Origin: Synergistaceae bacterium
Lineage (GTDB): Bacteria; Synergistota; Synergistia; Synergistales; Aminobacteriaceae
Assembly: GCA_017455085.1 (NCBI GenBank)
Contig: JAFTBT010000041.1
Coordinates: forward strand, 1 to 8,602
Direction: 5' to 3'
Length of the DNA stretch: 8,602 nucleotides
Shown here one piece after another: positions 1-6,457 of this stretch. Below the pieces are notes generated by a model, which saw nothing but the letters and a program-made list of their open reading frames with translations, had not been told where the DNA came from and did not search any database. How positions within the stretch are numbered: the first letter of the stretch is position 1; each line of letters begins with the position of its first letter. The translations under genes and the position numbers were made by a program.

Positions 1-1845
1 GCATTCGAGACGTTAGTACCTGCTATTCTGGCGGCACAAAGCACCAAAGTCGACAGCATGACCGGCGCAACAATGTCGTCAACCGCTCTGAAAACCGCTG
101 TGGATGACTGCATAGCTCAGGCCTCCGGAAAAACTGCCGAAGTCGTCAGCAAGTTCAAGCCCGGGACGTACACAGCAACAGTTACCGGACACAACGGCCC
201 CATCAAGGTAACGATGATGTGTGATGAAAATTCTATTACTGGTCTCGGTGCGGAACACACGGAATCTCCCGGCATAGGTGTCGAAGCAATCAAGCTCCTC
301 ACCAGCGAAATCATGGATAATCAATCGATAGCGTGTGACTCGATCAGCGGCGCAACAGTTACGAGCAGTGCGTTTTTGGCGGGAGTGCGTGAGTGCCTGA
401 AACAGTCCGGAGTCTCCCTGTCAGTGCTTGAGGCTCGCAAAATAGCCTATCCAGAAAAGAAGGCTGAACCCGTAGAGATGACTGCTGACGTGATTATCGT
501 GGGAGCAGGCGGAGCAGGATTCGCAGCAGCTACTGAGGCACTGGAGAACGGCGCAACAGTGATTATTCTCGAAAAGAACGAGATGATCGGCGGAAACACA
601 GCACGTGCTGGCGGGACTCTGAACGCTCCAGACCCGGAGAGACAGAGCAAAATGAACCCTCCTGTTGAGGACAGTGTGGAGAGATTCATTCAGAACACGC
701 TGGAGGCCGGAGACTTCAAGGCAGACCCCGAACTCGTGAAGGTGTTGTGCAGTCATGCGCTCGAAGCTAGGCACTGGCTCACGGAACACGGCACTCAATG
801 GACGGAGATGGTGTACCAGACTATAGGCGGACTGTGGCCGAGAAGCCTCGACGAGAAGGACAAGATTGCCTATAACGGATTCATTGCTCCCCTCGCGAAA
901 AGGGTTGATGAGCTCGGCGGAAAGGTCGTGCTGAACTGCAAGGCTGAGTCCCTCACGAAGAATGACGCGGGGAAAGTTACGGGAGTGATTGCGTTCGACA
1001 CAAAGAACGGCCAAGAATATCACTTCACTGCGAAAAATGCGGTGATTCTGGCTACAGGAGGCTATGCTGCAAGCGCGGAACTGGTCAAGAAGTATAACGG
1101 ACTCTCCGGACTGCCGACCTCGAACGCTCCGACATCCACAGGAGACGGAATCACTATGGGTACTGCTGCGGGAGCTGCTACGACAGGAATGGAGTACATA
1201 CAGATTCATCCGCATGGAAACCCCATGACCGGAGGACTTCAGAGTCATTTTGCGGGAGTCATCAAGAACTCGATATACGTGAACAAACTCGGCAAGCGTT
1301 TTGTGGAGGAGAGCGGACGCAGAGATGTGATCTCGAACGCTACGATTGCACAGCCCGGGCAGATTATGTACTCGATTTTTGACAGTGAGGGAGGCTTTTA
1401 CGCGGGAGTGAAGGAGCTTCCTGCTGCGGAGCTTGAGAATCTCACCAGCAAGAAATATCTATACGTAGGGGACTCACTTGAGGATTTGGCCAAGAAGGCA
1501 GGAATTGACCCCGAAGGCCTGAAGGCGACTGTTGCGAGGTATAACGAGCTGGTTGCTGCGGGCAAAGATACCGATTTCGAGAAGGACGAGGTAGAGCTCC
1601 CGATCGGCAAAGCACCGTTTTACTGTGTGCCGCTTTCCCCGACACTGCACCACACAATGGGAGGCCTGAAGATCAACACGGAAGCTCAGGTTCTGCGTGA
1701 GGACGGAAGCGTGATTGCCGGTCTGTATGCTGCCGGAGAAGTTACCGGAGGGATTCACGGGTCGAACAGAGTCGGCGGAAATGCTCTGACTGACGGAGTA
1801 GTGTTCGGGCGTATTGCTGGTAAGAATGCCGCAATGGGCAAGTAG
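1..1845 (+). CDS. FMN-binding/FAD-dependent fumarate-reductase-type flavoprotein, 5' truncated
   Basis: The frame is open from base 1, so the gene begins upstream; the first ATG (58) lies inside a domain and is not the start. 614 residues are visible. First comes the end of one FMN-binding domain with the flavinylation motif D-S-M-T-G-A-T (acceptor Thr at 70-72). A complete second FMN-binding domain follows (about 155-405; D-S-I-S-G-A-T, Thr at 355-357), then an FAD_binding_2 domain with GxGxxG at 502-519. Family catalytic residues are visible: IQIHP His (1207-1209), RRD Arg (1321-1323), HHTMGG His (1648-1653) and GSNRVGG Arg (1768-1770). The family transfers electrons from FMN through FAD to a C=C bond, as in fumarate or urocanate reductases, often outside the membrane. 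A signal peptide would lie off the window. By my alignment, the Glu/Arg proton-relay positions of Shewanella FccA (TEAVRG) are replaced here (HFAGVI), so the substrate may not be fumarate. FMN attachment would need an ApbE transferase, which is not in the window. Confidence 0.93.
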   Translation, partial: AFETLVPAILAAQSTKVDSMTGATMSSTALKTAVDDCIAQASGKTAEVVSKFKPGTYTATVTGHNGPIKVTMMCDENSITGLGAEHTESPGIGVEAIKLLTSEIMDNQSIACDSISGATVTSSAFLAGVRECLKQSGVSLSVLEARKIAYPEKKAEPVEMTADVIIVGAGGAGFAAATEALENGATVIILEKNEMIGGNTARAGGTLNAPDPERQSKMNPPVEDSVERFIQNTLEAGDFKADPELVKVLCSHALEARHWLTEHGTQWTEMVYQTIGGLWPRSLDEKDKIAYNGFIAPLAKRVDELGGKVVLNCKAESLTKNDAGKVTGVIAFDTKNGQEYHFTAKNAVILATGGYAASAELVKKYNGLSGLPTSNAPTSTGDGITMGTAAGAATTGMEYIQIHPHGNPMTGGLQSHFAGVIKNSIYVNKLGKRFVEESGRRDVISNATIAQPGQIMYSIFDSEGGFYAGVKELPAAELENLTSKKYLYVGDSLEDLAKKAGIDPEGLKATVARYNELVAAGKDTDFEKDEVELPIGKAPFYCVPLSPTLHHTMGGLKINTEAQVLREDGSVIAGLYAAGEVTGGIHGSNRVGGNALTDGVVFGRIAGKNAAMGK

Positions 1846-1879
1846 TCATGAACGGATAAGTAGTATTTGAGAAAATTTG

Positions 1880-1915
1880 TCCCGGCTGTGCGTGAAAACA
1901 TGGCCGGGAATTTTT
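1880..1915. terminator. Rho-independent terminator between convergent genes
   Basis: An 11-bp stem (1880-1890 pairing with 1899-1909, seven perfect GC-rich pairs then two G-U and two more pairs) closes the loop CGTGAAAA. On the + strand it is followed by ATTTTT. It lies 35 bases after the reductase stop. The minus-strand side reads CAAATTTTC after the stem, so it could also stop transcripts of the methyltransferase gene, which ends at 1920. Confidence 0.85.
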
Positions 1916-1919
1916 GTGC

Positions 1920-2543
1920 CTATTTCTTTGCGGTGATGACCAGCCACGACTGCGAAGGGTGATGCTCGGTATGAATCTCCTCGAAGCCTGCGGAGTGTAG
2001 TGCTGCCTCGATTTCTTCGGGAGTGTAGAGATTCATAGCGTCAATGATGCTGTTGAACCACTGGCTGGGCTTGTCCTTGCCGTCAGATTCGCTCACTATC
2101 ACGAAATGTCCCCCGTCCTTGAGGATCCTCCTGACCTCCCCGAAACACTTCACTAGTCCAGGCCAAAAGTATATCGTCTCGAACGCAGTAGCTAGGTCAA
2201 ATTTTCCGTCCTCAAACTTCAGAGAGGACACATCGCCTTCAACAAGTTCACACCTTCCGGAAGCGATCATGTCGGAGTTGAGAGCCTTTGCTTTCTCCAG
2301 AGATAGCGGGGAATAGTCTACTCCAGTTACGTGACAGTGAGGGTATTTCTTGAGGAGGTCTGCGATGTTTTTTCCGCCTCCGCAGCCGAGTTCTGCAATT
2401 TTCGACGGGGCAGGGATATTCATGTGAGACATACCCCAATGAGCTACACGGGCGTGAAAGATATTCATACCAGCGATCATGATTTTACCCATAAGGCCGG
2501 AAGGTTTTGCTGCATTGCTGAAGAATTTTGCTGCCAGTCCCAT
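1920..2543 (-). CDS. Class I SAM-dependent methyltransferase
   Basis: A 207-residue soluble Rossmann-fold methyltransferase (Methyltransf_11/25 type). Motif I is E-L-G-C-G-G-G-K-N (residues 51-59). The acidic residue binding the SAM ribose is in V-T-G-V-D-Y-S (Asp76). Then come G-D-V (Asp104), the motif II region F-D-L-A-T-A-F-E-T-I-Y-F-W-P (115-128) and R-R-I-L-K-D-G-G (138-145). The substrate cannot be told; small-molecule and quinone-type methyltransferases share this layout. I chose ATG at 2541-2543 because AAGGGAG sits nine bases upstream. A GTG at 2573 would add ten residues but has no ribosome binding site. The gene follows the metallopeptidase gene on the same strand but has its own promoter in the 83-base gap. 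Confidence 0.9.
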   Translation of the reverse strand: MGLAAKFFSNAAKPSGLMGKIMIAGMNIFHARVAHWGMSHMNIPAPSKIAELGCGGGKNIADLLKKYPHCHVTGVDYSPLSLEKAKALNSDMIASGRCELVEGDVSSLKFEDGKFDLATAFETIYFWPGLVKCFGEVRRILKDGGHFVIVSESDGKDKPSQWFNSIIDAMNLYTPEEIEAALHSAGFEEIHTEHHPSQSWLVITAKK

Positions 2544-2552
2544 TTTTGTATG

Positions 2553-2559
2553 CTCCCTT
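2553..2559 (-). promoter_or_regulatory. Ribosome binding site of the methyltransferase gene
   Basis: AAGGGAG on the minus strand, nine bases before the ATG at 2543. It selects that ATG over the in-frame GTG at 2573. Confidence 0.75.
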
Positions 2560-2574
2560 CGGAAAAGTTTCACG

Positions 2575-2592
2575 TCTCAAATTTTTCTGAGA
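2575..2592. repeat. Imperfect palindrome at the predicted methyltransferase transcription start
   Basis: The + strand reads TCTCAAATTTTTCTGAGA. The arms TCTCA and TGAGA match exactly, with further partial pairing inside. It lies directly downstream of the -10 element at 2595-2600, so it overlaps the expected transcription start. It could be a repressor site or a weak 5' hairpin; there is no family evidence for either. Confidence 0.3.
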
Positions 2593-2594
2593 GC

Positions 2595-2623
2595 ATAATA
2601 TCATCTCACAAAGCCTAACGCAA
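2595..2623 (-). promoter_or_regulatory. Sigma-70-type promoter for the methyltransferase gene
   Basis: On the minus strand TTGCGT (2623-2618) is followed after exactly 17 bases by TATTAT (2600-2595). The start of transcription would be near 2588, leaving a leader of about 45 bases. The -35 box begins only a few bases after the stop codon of the upstream gene. Confidence 0.6.
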
Positions 2624-2626
2624 ATT

Positions 2627-3970
2627 TCATCGCCCCTGCAGAACTTGCAGCCACAACACCAAATCTGTACATAACCTGCTGAGTGCTTCGGCCTCATTAT
2701 CCAGCTTGGGCATGTCCGGATTACCGGCTAGGCATCTCTCGAATCTGTTAAGCTCTGCTGGGATATTTCTGGTCTCTTTCTCCATGAGTACAGCCTGAAT
2801 TTTTGCGACATGTTCAGGGCTTGCGTTATTCATTCTTGTGAAGTCAATATGCTCAAGCTGAAACACCAGAGTCTTGGCCGTGTCTAGGTGCTGCATAAAT
2901 TTCTGCCTGATCTCCGAAAATTCCTGCTCTGCTTTCTGCTTTGCCCTGAGTCCTTTGCGTCTGTGTTCCAGAAAACGCCCCAAGTCCTCACAGTCCTTCA
3001 CGTCTATGTAGCCGATCTTGTGTGTCGTGGTGGTCTGAATATTTCCGGAAACTTTGACGGTCTCGATTGTCCTGTAGCCGTCTATCATGATTCTGTTGAA
3101 GCCGATCAAGTTCGCAACAATATCTGTTCTCTGCTCGTTGAGGTCTGTATCTTTCCAGTTCAGGCGGTTGTATTCCATGAAGTAGTGTGTGCATTCGTGG
3201 CAGAGTATGGCAACGGCATTATTCGGGCCGTAATAGTCCATGATTTTCACGGTGATAGTTCTGACTTGAGACTCTCTGCTGTAACTTCCGACTTGAGTTT
3301 TGTTTGTCCCTGAGTCTGAGACATATTCGATCACTAATGCTACAACATCGGGCAGTTCAAGAAAACGCAGAATATCCAGCAGTAGACCTTGTAGTTTCTT
3401 ATGGGTTATGTTCCTGTCATCAAAGTCGCCGTATGATAGAAATGTTGATGTTGTGAAGTCCCGCATTAAGAATCTCTGCAGGCCTCTTTTCTCCAACATG
3501 TCGCAGAATCCTTCAGCTATGGAGCTTGCAGTAGTGATGTCGTATTCGTCATTCCACGTGCCGACAGTTTCGGTAGTCTTGCGTTCGGAGTAAAGCCCTC
3601 GGTTCTGATAACGTTTTATGCCCTTGTAGAGTCCTGCGCTACACAGCCCAAACAGGTGAACAAGCAATAATGACATAACCACTTTGCTATGTGAGTCTGT
3701 CCTTATGGAGAAATTCAGCTTAAAGGCCATCAAGAGCATAATCACCATCGCAATAGAGATATATACGGACGCAAAAATTATCCCGCGCCTTTTGTTGGAG
3801 CTTTCGAGAATTAATAATGCAGGATACAACACAGAGAACAATATCAAGTCTAACATTACTGCCCCGAATATCTCATCTACGCTTTTGGTAAACGGAACAG
3901 CAGCAACTAAGCAGACTATAGAGAATATACCTGAACCGGATCTAATAAACTTCATAAACTTATCGCTCAT
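2627..3970 (-). CDS. Membrane-anchored HExxH putative zinc metallopeptidase
   Basis: I do not recognise a named family. The 447 residues start with four predicted membrane helices (about 14-27, 34-55, 63-83, 96-115). A soluble domain follows with the zinc-peptidase motif H-E-C-T-H (His258, Glu259, His262) and, 17 residues on, E-Q-R-T-D (Glu279, Asp283). That spacing matches the third-ligand helix of gluzincin-type peptidases, so Zn-dependent proteolysis is likely but unproven. The C-terminal part (about 330-445) is charged and helical, possibly coiled coil. Substrate and membrane topology are unknown. ATG at 3968-3970 overlaps the stop of the AEC transporter by one base (TGATG), with a GGGGA ribosome binding site about seven bases upstream. 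The preceding GTG (3973) sits too close to that site. This suggests translational coupling to the transporter. Confidence 0.75.
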   Translation of the reverse strand: MSDKFMKFIRSGSGIFSIVCLVAAVPFTKSVDEIFGAVMLDLILFSVLYPALLILESSNKRRGIIFASVYISIAMVIMLLMAFKLNFSIRTDSHSKVVMSLLLVHLFGLCSAGLYKGIKRYQNRGLYSERKTTETVGTWNDEYDITTASSIAEGFCDMLEKRGLQRFLMRDFTTSTFLSYGDFDDRNITHKKLQGLLLDILRFLELPDVVALVIEYVSDSGTNKTQVGSYSRESQVRTITVKIMDYYGPNNAVAILCHECTHYFMEYNRLNWKDTDLNEQRTDIVANLIGFNRIMIDGYRTIETVKVSGNIQTTTTHKIGYIDVKDCEDLGRFLEHRRKGLRAKQKAEQEFSEIRQKFMQHLDTAKTLVFQLEHIDFTRMNNASPEHVAKIQAVLMEKETRNIPAELNRFERCLAGNPDMPKLDNEAEALSRLCTDLVLWLQVLQGR

Positions 3971-4911
3971 CACATCATCCCCAAGCTATGCAGCCTAAAC
4001 GTCCACATGAATATTGTGAACACAGAAAGTATCGTTGTTACGCACACAAGCTGACCCGCTAGCTGCCCGTCCGCCCCCATCGCTACGGCCATAGGATACG
4101 AAGCTACTGCTGACGGTGCCGCAAACACTATCATCATCGCACAAAGACTCTGCCCCCTGAATCCCGCAAGCACCGCCACAGGCATAAACACTAACGGAAC
4201 GACTATCATCCTCAAGAACACACCCCACAGCAATAATCTCTTGCCTGCAACTGCCTGCATCATGTCCAGACCAACACCCAAAGATATGAAGCTGATTGTT
4301 GTCGTGGAATTCGCTATGCTCCGGATCACTGACCATACAGGCGCGTATATCGGTATCGCAAAAAACTTGAAGATGAATGCTAGAATTGCTCCGATAATCA
4401 TGGGGTTCTTAAGAATCGCAAGGCACAACTTCCCGAAATCTGCCCGACCCGAACGATTCACCTCAAGTATCACAGCAGAGAATATATTTATCAGCGGAAT
4501 CACCAGTACTCCCAGCATCACAACCGCCCCGATATTCCCTTCGCCGTACATCGCTTCAGAGACTGCTACCCCGAAAAGTATGTAGTTTCCACGAACAACT
4601 GCCTGACCTATCACTGAGGACTTGTTGCCGTCATTCGTGAGGAGCTTCGGAAACGTCATGCTGAACACGAAATTCACCAGCAGGCCCACTCCAGCAAATA
4701 GCATCTCCTTCATGGCGAATCCCTGCGAGAAATCCATGTCGTATATGTTCTTGAACATCAGCACAGGCATAAACAGGATGAATATCAACCGGTCGTACTG
4801 CTTCATTGCGGGGCGGTCTATGTAGCCTCCTTTGCGGACAAGAAAACCCACAAACATCAGCAGCATCATCGGCAGGACTACCCTAGCGGCAGCAGAAAAA
4901 CTCTCATTCAT
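3970..4911 (-). CDS. AEC (auxin efflux carrier) family transporter
   Basis: A 313-residue integral membrane protein with about ten hydrophobic segments. Family hallmarks are seen: an N-terminal helix leading to F-L-V-R-K-G-G-Y-I, the R-G-N-Y-I-L-F-G stretch in the fourth helix, a central polar break near residues 150-165, and in the second half A-A-P-S-A-V-A-S-Y-P-M-A, the conserved helix-break region of the fold. Bacterial AEC proteins include malate permeases (MleP/MdcF-like); the substrate here cannot be read from sequence. ATG at 4909-4911 is chosen because AAGGAG lies eight bases upstream. An in-frame ATG at 4929 has no ribosome binding site and would place that AAGGAG inside the gene. 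It is the first gene of the leftward operon, read from the promoter at 4954-4982 and coupled to the metallopeptidase gene downstream. Confidence 0.9.
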   Translation of the reverse strand: MNESFSAAARVVLPMMLLMFVGFLVRKGGYIDRPAMKQYDRLIFILFMPVLMFKNIYDMDFSQGFAMKEMLFAGVGLLVNFVFSMTFPKLLTNDGNKSSVIGQAVVRGNYILFGVAVSEAMYGEGNIGAVVMLGVLVIPLINIFSAVILEVNRSGRADFGKLCLAILKNPMIIGAILAFIFKFFAIPIYAPVWSVIRSIANSTTTISFISLGVGLDMMQAVAGKRLLLWGVFLRMIVVPLVFMPVAVLAGFRGQSLCAMMIVFAAPSAVASYPMAVAMGADGQLAGQLVCVTTILSVFTIFMWTFRLHSLGMM

Positions 4912-4919
4912 GAAAACAG

Positions 4920-4925
4920 CTCCTT
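4920..4925 (-). promoter_or_regulatory. Ribosome binding site of the AEC transporter gene
   Basis: AAGGAG on the minus strand, eight bases before ATG 4911. This perfect site decides the start against the ATG at 4929. Confidence 0.8.
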
Positions 4926-4953
4926 GCATTGTGAAGATTTGAAGTGATGACCT

Positions 4954-4982
4954 AAAATATTATGTATACTTGTAATTGTCAA
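4954..4982 (-). promoter_or_regulatory. Sigma-70 promoter for the AEC transporter operon
   Basis: A consensus -35 box TTGACA (4982-4977), a 17-base spacer and TATTTT (4959-4954) are read on the minus strand. Transcription would start near 4947, about 36 bases before the chosen ATG. Confidence 0.7.
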
Positions 4983-4990
4983 ACTATAAT
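4961..4990 (+). promoter_or_regulatory. Promoter for the PIN-like gene, overlapping the divergent AEC promoter
   Basis: A perfect -10 box TATAAT lies at 4985-4990. No good -35 box is visible; the sequence 18 bases upstream is TATGTA (4961-4966). The element is interlocked with the minus-strand promoter: its -10 is two bases from the opposing TTGACA, and its -35 region falls in that promoter's spacer. Transcription would start near 4997. Confidence 0.5.
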
Positions 4991-5002
4991 ACTGCTATGT
5001 TT

Positions 5003-5008
5003 GGAGGG
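5003..5008 (+). promoter_or_regulatory. Ribosome binding site of the PIN-like gene
   Basis: GGAGGG, nine bases before ATG 5018. It favours this start over the TTG at 4976 and the ATG at 4997, which would fall at or before the predicted transcription start. Confidence 0.75.
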
Positions 5009-5017
5009 TGCAATTTC

Positions 5018-5890
5018 ATGAAAATCTATCTGGATCACAACGTGTATATCAACTGCCAAAAATGCAGGAGGCTTAGAGATTTTGTGTCAACTAGGTGCGA
5101 TAGTGAATGCATTCAAGTGCTGTACAGTCCTGCTCACATTGAGGAAGTGTACCGTGTCGATGCCCTGCCAAATTCTCCGCACAAAGCCGGGACTGCTGAA
5201 CTACTGAAGATTATTGACGAGATAACACACTCTACTGAGATTCTGCCTTCGGATAAAGGTCTAGTGATTATGCACGAGAAAACCAGCACAGTTTACCGGA
5301 GAGTGAAAACCTTAGACACCACAGCTATAGTAGAGCAGGACAGTAAGGCAAGATTCCAGACAGACAGCGAACATTACACTAAAATGCGTGAAGAAGATAG
5401 ACGCAATCAATTCATCTCCAATATAGCACCCGCTGAGATCTGGGACTATCTAGCAGTGAAGGATCGTGTTGACAACTTCAACGAACACAGCATAGAGATC
5501 GTGAGAGCACAGAATCACTCACTAAGAATGCTTGCTAGTATGCTTATCTCAGGGACAGACAGAAGATTGCCGGAAGATCTCTACCTCAAAAAAGGAATCT
5601 ACAACACAAGGCTGAAGCATTCTCACAAAGAGCTTGAGTACACTATAGAAATCCTCATGGGAATACTTAACCTGTGCGGCTATCACGCAGAAAAAAAGGA
5701 AGAAAATGCATTATCCTCAATACATGACACTACTCACTGCATTTACGCAACAGCTGCGGACTACTTCATCAGTATGGACAAGAGATTTTCACGAAAATGT
5801 GAGGCTGTGTATTCTTTCTTGGGCGTTGATACACAGGTGCAATTCTGCGACAACATAGCGGCACTCGAATCTGCCATCAGGAATTTGTGA
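5018..5890 (+). CDS. PIN-like domain protein, probable ribonuclease
   Basis: A 290-residue soluble protein. The start M-K-I-Y-L-D-H-N-V-Y-I has the first PIN strand with its acidic residue (Asp6). H-I-E-E-V (Glu42/Glu43) suits the second acidic position. Near the C-terminus come I-H-D-T-T-H (Asp237) and A-D-Y-F-I-S-M-D-K-R-F (Asp248, Asp254), the usual PIN closing cluster of an acidic helix followed by the F-I-S/T-x-D strand. PIN folds use such a cluster to hold metal ions and cut RNA. The roughly 190-residue insert between the acidic elements is mainly helical and makes this longer than single-domain VapC toxins. No antitoxin-like small gene lies next to it. Hand counts of two lines give 42-43% GC against 50-53% for two reductase lines, which hints at different ancestry. 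It is transcribed alone, divergent from the AEC operon. The target is unknown. Confidence 0.7.
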   Translation: MKIYLDHNVYINCQKCRRLRDFVSTRCDSECIQVLYSPAHIEEVYRVDALPNSPHKAGTAELLKIIDEITHSTEILPSDKGLVIMHEKTSTVYRRVKTLDTTAIVEQDSKARFQTDSEHYTKMREEDRRNQFISNIAPAEIWDYLAVKDRVDNFNEHSIEIVRAQNHSLRMLASMLISGTDRRLPEDLYLKKGIYNTRLKHSHKELEYTIEILMGILNLCGYHAEKKEENALSSIHDTTHCIYATAADYFISMDKRFSRKCEAVYSFLGVDTQVQFCDNIAALESAIRNL

Positions 5891-6456
5891 GCATGACATC
5901 ATGAACCTGCCTTGAGATTGCCGGGACAAGATTATACTTCTCTGCAAGTTCTGACGCACTCATGTTCATAGTCTCGTTATCAATGGGAATGTATGTGATG
6001 TCGTTGTTGTTGTACTTTTTGGGAGCATTCCTCAGGACACACTCCCACGCAGAAAATCTCTCCGCCTCATCACGGCCAAATCCCGCAAGAATCTTCCTCC
6101 GGCCAGATATCCTGCACCTTCCCGAAAATTCCGGATATCACCGTCAAAATAGCTACAGGCCCAAGAATCCGAATCGCTGTCATCATCTCTGCATTCAGGC
6201 TCAGAGTCAGACTCATCACCAGCCCCACAAGCGCAAGCACCCCGAATCCCGCACACTCCTTCAGAATCCGGACTGCCGGAAAAAGTACAGCCCGCATCTC
6301 CGAAGAGACACAGGCCGCACATACTTCATACTCTCTTTCTTCTCCCAATGACTGAATCAGTTTCTCGCCGTCGAAATCCCTCACGTGAAGGGTGTGAATC
6401 TCTAGGACTCTGAAGCTGTACTCAGCAGGAGACTTGTTGCAGCTAAGACACGGCAT
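5877..6456 (-). pseudogene. Zinc-ribbon membrane protein of unknown function, with one frameshift
   Basis: I do not recognise a family. Frame one starts at ATG 6454-6456 and runs to a stop at 6070-6072. A second frame then continues to TGA 5877-5879. Dropping one base in GGCC (6101-6104) joins them into a smooth 192-residue protein. In order it has: C-L-S-C (3-6) and C-A-A-C (46-49), which could bind one zinc; two membrane helices (about 68-86 and 94-112); and a charged cytoplasmic-type tail ending in Q-V-H-D-V-M-L-T-N-S. The tail continues in plausible codons for 74 residues, so the break looks like one inserted base, real or artefactual. The start is one base past the stop of the solute-binding gene, with GAGG inside that gene's end, so it is the last gene of the operon. 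Its 3' end overlaps the PIN-like gene by 14 bases on opposite strands. Confidence 0.6.
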
Positions 6457-6457
6457 G

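Noticed and set aside
421..1248. Long antisense open frame (275 residues) under the reductase
   Set aside because: Its translation is Ser/Cys/His-rich with no domain-like pattern, and the opposite strand encodes a clear conserved flavoprotein.
2543..2573. Longer methyltransferase starting at GTG 2573
   Set aside because: No ribosome binding site precedes it, and it lies only about 15 bases from the predicted transcription start; ATG 2543 has AAGGGAG at nine bases.
2888..3313. Plus-strand open frame of 141 residues inside the metallopeptidase gene
   Set aside because: It is a shadow of the minus-strand gene, which carries the HExxH motif; it has no ribosome binding site or family pattern.
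4911..4929. AEC transporter starting at ATG 4929
   Set aside because: No Shine-Dalgarno sequence precedes it, and the strong AAGGAG at 4920-4925 would lie inside the gene; ATG 4911 is placed correctly for it.
4976..5017. PIN-like protein starting at TTG 4976 or ATG 4997
   Set aside because: These lie before or at the predicted transcription start; the PIN first strand begins exactly at M-K-I-Y-L-D from ATG 5018 with GGAGGG upstream.
5018..5890. VapBC-type toxin-antitoxin locus
   Set aside because: The protein is about twice the length of VapC, and no short antitoxin gene lies upstream or downstream on the same strand.
6070..6110. Programmed +1 frameshift like that of prfB
   Set aside because: The SD-like GGAGGAAG is there, but no slippery codon next to a stop is found at the shift, and a one-base insertion explains the join more simply.
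6032..6322. Minus-strand 96-residue frame in the zinc-ribbon gene
   Set aside because: Asp/Ser/Cys-rich low-complexity translation; the two other minus-strand frames join into a sensible membrane protein and this one does not.
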